NCBI GenBank assembly: GCA_030248195.1 | Contig: JASAND010011394.1 | Location: 1 to 64,000, forward strand | DNA from: Trissonchulus latispiculum | Taxonomy: Eukaryota > Nematoda > Enoplea > Enoplida > Ironidae | Direction: 5' to 3' | DNA length: 64,000 bases | Part shown: piece by piece, positions 58,115-64,000 of the stretch | Position numbering within the stretch: position 1 is the stretch's first letter | Layout: every line of letters starts with the position of its first letter | Made by a program: the position numbers and the translations under genes | The notes under the pieces: generated by a model | The model's input: only the letters and a program-made list of their open reading frames with translations | What the model was told of the DNA's origin: nothing | Database searches by the model: none

Positions 58115-58174
58115 TTTCTGGAAAAACTAGTTGAAAATGCCGATATTGTTCTTTTCGCCTGCGCTGGGCAGAAG
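58115..58174 (+). CDS. Possible exon with GC donor, unidentified gene
   Basis: Bounded by ccgttag| and CAGAAG|gcaagt. It encodes FLEKLVENADIVLFACAGQK in its only open frame. The right border matches the strong consensus of the rare GC-AG intron class. An alternative GT donor is ATG|gtattg, twelve bases further on. Phase 0 out does not fit the exon at 60926, so another exon would lie between them. Confidence 0.4.
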
Positions 58175-58520
58175 GCAAGTTTTTTAATGGTATTGTTTGA
58201 TTATTGTAATTAAAGTTAAATTCAAAACTATTGCATGGTTTGAGTTATTTACACTTTCCTGTATGAGGTGGTAATTTCTTGAATCAGGTGGAATTTGAAT
58301 TGTTTTGATTTTGTCGAAATTTTAGTGCTTGTTCCCAGTTTCAGTTCGTTTAGGTCTCAACTGGGTGTTGGAAAAAGCAAAACAAATTCTGCATAAACAA
58401 ACATCAACTTCAAAATAAATAAATCCTGTCATTGAAAAAGACGTTGGGGTGTATGCATTGTCTTGAATAAAATCCACACCGCTCAAAGTCTTTACAACAG
58501 TACCAAATTAGCAAAAAATT

Positions 58521-59027
58521 AATATGGGTATGTTTTCGACCACACTGAGGTTAAATATCGAAAAAATTTCGATTTCGCGAGGGGGGCCGAAGAAAATCCG
58601 AAAACTTTTTACCGCCGATTTTGCTGAAAACTTGAGTACAAAGGTTTTCTGTGGCGGTGAGCACGAATCTGAAATCCGTTTTTCGATTCGGTTTTTTAAG
58701 CTCAGGATAAGCTTACATCTTAAGCTTACAACTTCAGCTTATTACCGAGCTAATAAAAAGCCAAATAAAAATGAATTTCAGATTCGTGCTCAGCGCCCCA
58801 GAAAATCTGTCCATGCAAGTTTTCAGCAAAATCGTCGACAAAAACTTTTCGGTTTCCCTTGGTCCCCACTGCGAATAAAAAACTCGAATTTCGCGAAATG
58901 CAATTTTTTGTGATATGTGAACTCAGCGTGGTCAAACCATACCCATAGCAAATTTTAGCCAGTTCGGTCAAGTTTTAAGAACTTTGAGCGGTGGTGGGGT
59001 AATCGAGAAAAGACCCAGACCTTATAT
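58521..59027. mobile_element. Diverged relative of the 26668 foldback element
   Basis: An imperfect inverted repeat whose centre shares CACGAATCTGAAATC, TTTTTCGATTC and the ATTTTGCTGAAAA blocks with the element at 26668. Its right end has the GGGTCTTTTC terminus (minus-strand reading). The left terminus is missing, so this copy is truncated by about 75 bp. Confidence 0.72.
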
Positions 59028-60647
59028 CTGACACGTCCAGTACAGTCGAAGACTCAGTGTTATCAACAAATACACCAAGGTTACATAATGCCCCTTAGCC
59101 CGGATAAATTTTGTATGTCAAAGATTAGCCAAAGTTGACAGGGTTTAAGACATATGTAGATGATCCCTCATCTTCCACCCAATGTTATCTATTGTGCTCC
59201 GAGCCGACTAGACACGAGAATAACTCAAATCAGGTACAACACAGCCAAGACGTTCCAACGCTTATCTTACATATAGTGAGAGTGATCTCGGGTAACCGGG
59301 CAACGAAATGTTGTGACAATTGTAAGAAACCGAAATACATCAGTTCTTTTGCAAAAAAGTATCTCTTGCGGAATTCGAACACCACTAAACCACTACAGAC
59401 TAATGCTGATTAGTTCCATACGCAAGCAGACGCGCGTGCCGCGTAAGTTCACCACAGTTCTTGCTTCGGCGTTCTTTGTACTGTTACAACGACCTATGAT
59501 GTTTGCCTTTTGGCCTTTTTTTTTGCCACGGGAGCTGTTAAACTTGTCACAGTCACTGGTATAGCTCGAATTAGTGTCAACTAAACATCGAGTATTCCAG
59601 AAATTCTTCTAACTGTTCCTCAATAGTTACAATAAATTTTGAACATTATTTGGGTAAAGCAAACTTTTATACATCTTCAACGTACAGAGGAGACCGGTTT
59701 TCCAATAATTTTACAATTCCTCAACTTCTAGTAATAAATCACGAATAGCTCGCTTCGACGAGCCGAGCCTTCATTCAATAAAGTAAATGGGCAAATATTT
59801 ATTTTTTGAAATTTTTACAAAATTTCCAAACGGGAGAATCCAATTTTATGGCTGATGTGGCAAACAGTAAGGGCGGGAAATTTTTAAGTGATAGCTGGGA
59901 ATGTTAAAATACCACCTTTTACGCTGTGAAATGGCCCAAAACTGTTCAGGTGTGAAACTAGAAATTTTTAAGGTTCTCTTTTGTACAACTTCTGTCTTGA
60001 TAACAGTTGTTAAGCAATTTTTGAACAATAACCTATTCTTCTGCTGCCGCAATATAATTTATGCAATGTTCACACCTCTTTCACAATGCCAACTTTCCAT
60101 TTTCAAAGTTGATATAATCATTAACACCTTTCGAGTTTCTGCCAGAACAGGATTTGTCAGTTCGTCTTGGCGAATGCAGTATTCTTAAGATAGGTTTCGC
60201 AAAGTCGTAAGCTGTATAATAGCGGATATCCTAGCTTACGTCAATAACTTCGGATTGCTGAACGGAGCTGAAATTTTAATTTAAGGATTAGAAATAGGGA
60301 TTTTAAAGACTTATATTATTCCTATACCCTAATCCTGCTCTATCGGGAATTTGGCAGGTGGTGTTCTGTCAGAGAAATAGCGTCAAATTTTTGCATCAGT
60401 TAAGGTTTAACGCCTAATTTCAAGCACCTTTCACGTATAATTCTTTCGTTACCTCTAAGCTTCTACCAATCTTCATTTCGATCCTAATTTTAAAGTATTG
60501 GAGGTCCTTGTTTTTAATAGACAATCCGTTGGTGCATTAACTAATAGCTTAATATTAGAATCCCCAATGTGGCCTTGCACACAGGCAAAATTGAAATAAT
60601 TCTTTCAAGATCGGAAGATATTTGCACTCCAACAAAAATCTGAATGT

Positions 60648-60695
60648 ATCGGGCTCAGGTGGGAATCGAACCCGGGCTCTTCTGTGACTAATCCT
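60648..60695 (-). repeat. tRNA T-arm remnant
   Basis: The minus strand has GGGTTCGATTCCCACC, a perfect B-box/T-arm, with no D-arm in the right place. Probably a SINE fragment. Confidence 0.4.
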
Positions 60696-60739
60696 CTCCC
60701 CAAACGCGTTTCAGGGGAATAAGTTGAAAATTTATTTCT

Positions 60740-60783
60740 AAATAAATAAATATATATATAAATTAATTAATTAATTAATTAAT
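60740..60783. repeat. AT-rich simple repeat
   Basis: ATAAATAAATATATATA followed by six TTAA-type units, upstream of the exon at 60926. Confidence 0.85.
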
Positions 60784-60925
60784 CGACTTTCAAAGCACAA
60801 CTGTAGTAGTTCCTTTTAATTTCTTTCATTTCCTTTGGTCTCTGTCTTCTCAGAAATACAGCTTTAGTCTAATTGGTCCCTTACAAGCTTTTGACTGTTT
60901 TTTATTTGTTTGTTTACTGTTTCAG

Positions 60926-61037
60926 AAATCTTCTGCTGGATCGAAGACCCAGCTTGTGTGATCGCGGTTCCACCTTCTCCCTAAACTATACCCATTTGTC
61001 CTCCATTTCCCCTAGCGTTCTGAGCGTTAACAGTGAG
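60926..61037 (+). CDS. Unidentified Ser-rich protein, exon a
   Basis: Bounded by gtttcag| and GTGAG|gtaagc. It enters in phase 2 and leaves in phase 0. It encodes NLLLDRRPSLCDRGSTFSLN and YTHLSSISPSVLSVNSE. The RRPS segment resembles a basophilic kinase site. It joins in frame to the next two exons. Confidence 0.6.
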
Positions 61038-62643
61038 GTAAGCTGAGACTTGGATTGTGTTGCAAGATTAGTTGCAGAAATTATGTTAGTTGGAGCTATT
61101 TGGCAGGAAATGTTGAGCGTGTTTGCTTTAAACGCAGCGCATAGCGTAGGTAATTGCCCTCTTTAAGGAAAGCGAATAAGAATTTTGGATTATGAAATTA
61201 TTAAAATTTTAGATTTTTTAAATTGAATTAGGTATTTCACATTTAAAAAATTCTCGTTTTCTCCCTGGTTTCGTTGGGCATACTCGTTTGTTGCTACCAT
61301 TCAATCTTTTCTTTAATTTAGCTTTTTCAACACAATTCTAAAGTTCCGAAACCAAAACATATTTCAATACAATTAGTTTTATTCGTATGCTCGCTCCAAA
61401 CTTTTCATTTCATTTAAAAGTGTGAACGTTCTGCGGAAAATAAAGCTAAACTTTTAAACTATTTCTGCTAAAACAATGGTTTAGATTTAGAATAGCGCAA
61501 ACTCACTGTTAGATATTTTTTACTGACTCAGACACTAACTTGTGCAGCTGCTCTCTTGAGAAAGGAGGTTTGCAACGTTTTTTTATTCCCCATCCAACAC
61601 TACAAATTCTACATTCTTTTCTCGCTTTTCTGCGCAAAAGTTTAGTTCTCCAACATTTTATAGAGTTGAGCAATTCAGCTTTCTTCTGAAAATCCTTTTC
61701 GCTTCTCAGCACTTTGAGGATTCTTGAAAACTACTTTACACCATTTTTCAGTGAAACTGAATTTTTTGTTTCCACTGATGGTCCTGTGCATCAGTTTCGC
61801 CTGATTGAGGTGTTCTTTTTGGGAAATTTAATTTTAAAATTTTCAACACCTCCTAACCATTTGAATGGTTTTCATTTTAAGTTAGGCTGTTGTTTCTTTT
61901 TTGGAAAAGAAAGCGAATTTGACATGCTTTCTTCTTTCTTCTTACGTAGGTGTTAATTTTTGACGGTAATCTTCATGTTAACATAATTATAAAAAGTTTA
62001 TGGCTTCAATCAATGCATTTTAAAAATTCCTGAATTTAAATTTTTGACAGCCAAGGATAAAATTTATTTCTTTGATAGTTCTGTTTTTGTTTCTATTTTT
62101 GTTTACTGATGTATACAGAGTAGAATAATTTCTCCGTTAGTCAAAACATTTCACTAAATAAATAAGTCACTGTTTGGCCAAGGGAATTTTGCATTTTTCA
62201 CTTGATTTTTTCAAATCCCCACATGTTTAATTTATTTTAAATTTCACGGCACGCATGAGAAAACCAGAGTATGTAGAACTGTCGTGTTTTCATCACAGGG
62301 CAAGCTGACTTTTGTCTTGTTATGGGAATTCAGCATAACATTTGTGGCTTTCTAAAATCTAGTAAGAAAAACTGTTAGCTAAAATTGGTTTCTGTTGTCT
62401 AAATTTATGAGTGACGTTGTCATGGAATTCAGCTCATTTACTGCTTTTCAAATTTCAAATTTCACAAATTGAAGGTTCAAAAATTCCTTTTGAAAATGAA
62501 CTTTAAGACAGCGTTTTGGCAGTTCGTTCAAATGGTAAGTTACACTTTAAAACATGTCAAAGCTTTTAATCATTATTCTGACTTGAGTTTGCAACTCGCT
62601 ATTAATTAATTTTGATCTTAATTAATTAATTTTTTATTTTTAG
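61038..62643. other. Intron of the unidentified Ser-rich gene
   Basis: Very AT-rich with no recognised element. Bounded by good gtaagc and tttttag sites. Confidence 0.55.
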
Positions 62644-62756
62644 AGAACAAATTCCAGTTTATCCATTAGCCGAAACGCATCTCGATATTTGAAAATGATG
62701 GGACCTTGTCCGAAGCGGGCCAATAATACCATTGCCGCAGCTGAGGACGGGTACAA
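62644..62756 (+). CDS. Unidentified Ser-rich protein, exon b
   Basis: Bounded by tttttag| and TACAA|gtaagt, phase 0 in and phase 2 out. It encodes RTNSSLSISRNASRYLKMMG and PCPKRANNTIAAAEDGYK. The phase fits both neighbours. Confidence 0.65.
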
Positions 62757-63179
62757 GTAAGTAGCAGTGTTTGTTAGGAACCGTGTCGATTTATTTTACA
62801 CTAATTCCAAACGTTTTGGTACAGAATTACACGAATTGTACACTTTTCTTTTTACGCCTTGTTTTTGTTATGATCTTTTTAGGTTCCGGCTGTAAGTAGT
62901 TTGTGCTAAGATTGTCGTGCTTATGCGAATACATAGAAACGCACATGGTTGTTTGGTGTGCTGTAGCAAAACAGTGGCTTAAGGCTTAGCAACAAAAAAG
63001 TCCAAATCAGACGACATCAAAACAAGCCGCTTTAACTTAGCTTTAACGTAACTAAAAACAGTTATGCATATGACGTCCATAATATCATTAGAATTCTTCA
63101 TAGAGACAGCATGTATAAATTGTTCCACTTTGTTGTCGTAATCTGAACTCCTGTGTTAACTGTTTTTTTCGATGAAAAT

Positions 63180-63403
63180 CAGGGCCGCGTTGAAAACGAT
63201 TCTCCCAAGCTAAGAGTGCTATCTACTACTCCCACCTTTCCTCCAAGTTGCTTGAATTTAGGAGCAGCGCCAGCTAAACTTAGGAGAAATCTTTTGAAAC
63301 GGGTTTAGGAGATCTCCTAACTCCTTCCTAGACAGCTCTCAGACAACCTCCTAAGCACCCACCTAGGAGGATACTTAGGAGAATCTTTTGCAACGCACCC
63401 CTG
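63180..63403. mobile_element. Small TIR element (224 bp), CAGGG ends
   Basis: The left end CAGGGCCGCGTTGAAAACG matches the complement of the right end, CAGGGGTGCGTTGCAAAAG, and both continue into GATTCTCC. Repeated CTCCTAA/TTAGGAG motifs fill the inside. The 8-bp flanks do not match, so the superfamily is open. Confidence 0.6.
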
Positions 63404-63750
63404 AATACTACATCCATCGCCAGAAGCCCTCCACAATCCACATGCCTTGAGGTTATGCTTCCCTTTTAGTCAGTGCACTTTTGAAAAGCTATAATCTAAT
63501 GCTGTGTACCACACATTTGGAATTAACAAACTTTGCCAGATTCTTCAGTAAAGGTTCAAATGCTAAGGTTACAGTTCAATCAAAGCTGCGACACGCGACA
63601 AGAGGCAGCCTTTGAATGAAATACATTATATATACTGACAATCTTGCTAAGAAGAGCCACATTTTACTTACATGCAGATAACGCACAGATGCACAATTTT
63701 TCGGTTACAATATCAGACGTCTTTACTTTTAATTATTTGCAACATTTTAG

Positions 63751-63826
63751 ACAGTGGATTACTCAGACCAGTAATGAAATTGTGGACAAAGAAAGTTTGG
63801 CAGAAAACGATCCCAGCGTTTTTGCA
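63751..63826 (+). CDS. Unidentified Ser-rich protein, exon c
   Basis: Bounded by cattttag| and TTTGCA|gttagt, phase 2 in and phase 0 out. It encodes QWITQTSNEIVDKESLAEND and PSVFA. The gene continues beyond the right edge of the window. Confidence 0.6.
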
Positions 63827-64000
63827 GTTAGTGTAGAATTTTTGTCACCTTTCAATTGTTTGTTTTACCCACAGTTACCTACAATTTATTTACAAGTTAT
63901 TACCTACAACTAAACATTTACGGCACGGATTGGATGGGGAGTGAATTTTGGATGCAGATCCGACCCTATTCACATCAGTATTCATTCGTCGACGAAGTAT

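Overview
The window looks like a piece of an AT-rich, repeat-dense invertebrate animal genome. Genes are split by gt-ag introns, coding exons are clearly more GC-rich than their surroundings, and both vertebrate-type gene families recognised here (NWD2-like and MFSD2-like) are animal families. I cannot fix the phylum; a lophotrochozoan or flatworm is only a guess. There are no operons, rRNA genes or CRISPR arrays.

The dominant gene is a plus-strand NWD2-like protein (NACHT and WD-repeat domains), traced over at least 21 phase-consistent exons from 5497 to 42287, with a probable terminal exon at 44114-44455. In order it encodes part of an N-terminal DUF4062-like region, a NACHT NTPase carried mostly by one 1.5-kb exon (23981-25499), a helical linker, and a WD40 propeller region spread over about eleven exons. 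The tail ends in a prenylation-like Cys-Cys-Met-Leu. The extreme N-terminus is not identified, and one small exon appears to be missing before the last one.

A complete four-exon MFSD2-like lysophospholipid transporter (6729-9665, minus) lies nested and antisense inside the first traced NWD intron. Downstream, a four-exon minus-strand gene (45147-47906) encodes a 229-residue secreted protein with 12 cysteines in the predicted mature part and a furin-like R-R-K-R site that separates two six-cysteine halves. From about 60926 to the right edge, three phase-linked plus-strand exons belong to an unidentified serine-rich protein that runs out of the window. Three further possible exons at 49352, 55508 and 58115 may belong to it.

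Introns and intergenic DNA are filled with non-autonomous DNA transposons. Four families have hAT-like ends and bodies made of short GC-rich tandem arrays: GGGTC at 12111-12979, GGGCC at 19940-20362, GGCTC/GAGCC at 53958-55140, and a TTGGCCG-type array at 15011-16005. Three of these have perfect 8-bp target duplications. Two elements flanked by TAA (27315-27620 and 42645-42994) look like PIF/Harbinger MITEs. A 629-bp foldback element with a perfect 8-bp duplication (26668-27296) has a diverged relative at 58521-59027. A 1.2-kb TTAA-flanked family has three copies. Degenerate tRNA-like SINE heads, two LINE-like 3' tails and several microsatellites make up most of the remaining recognisable sequence.
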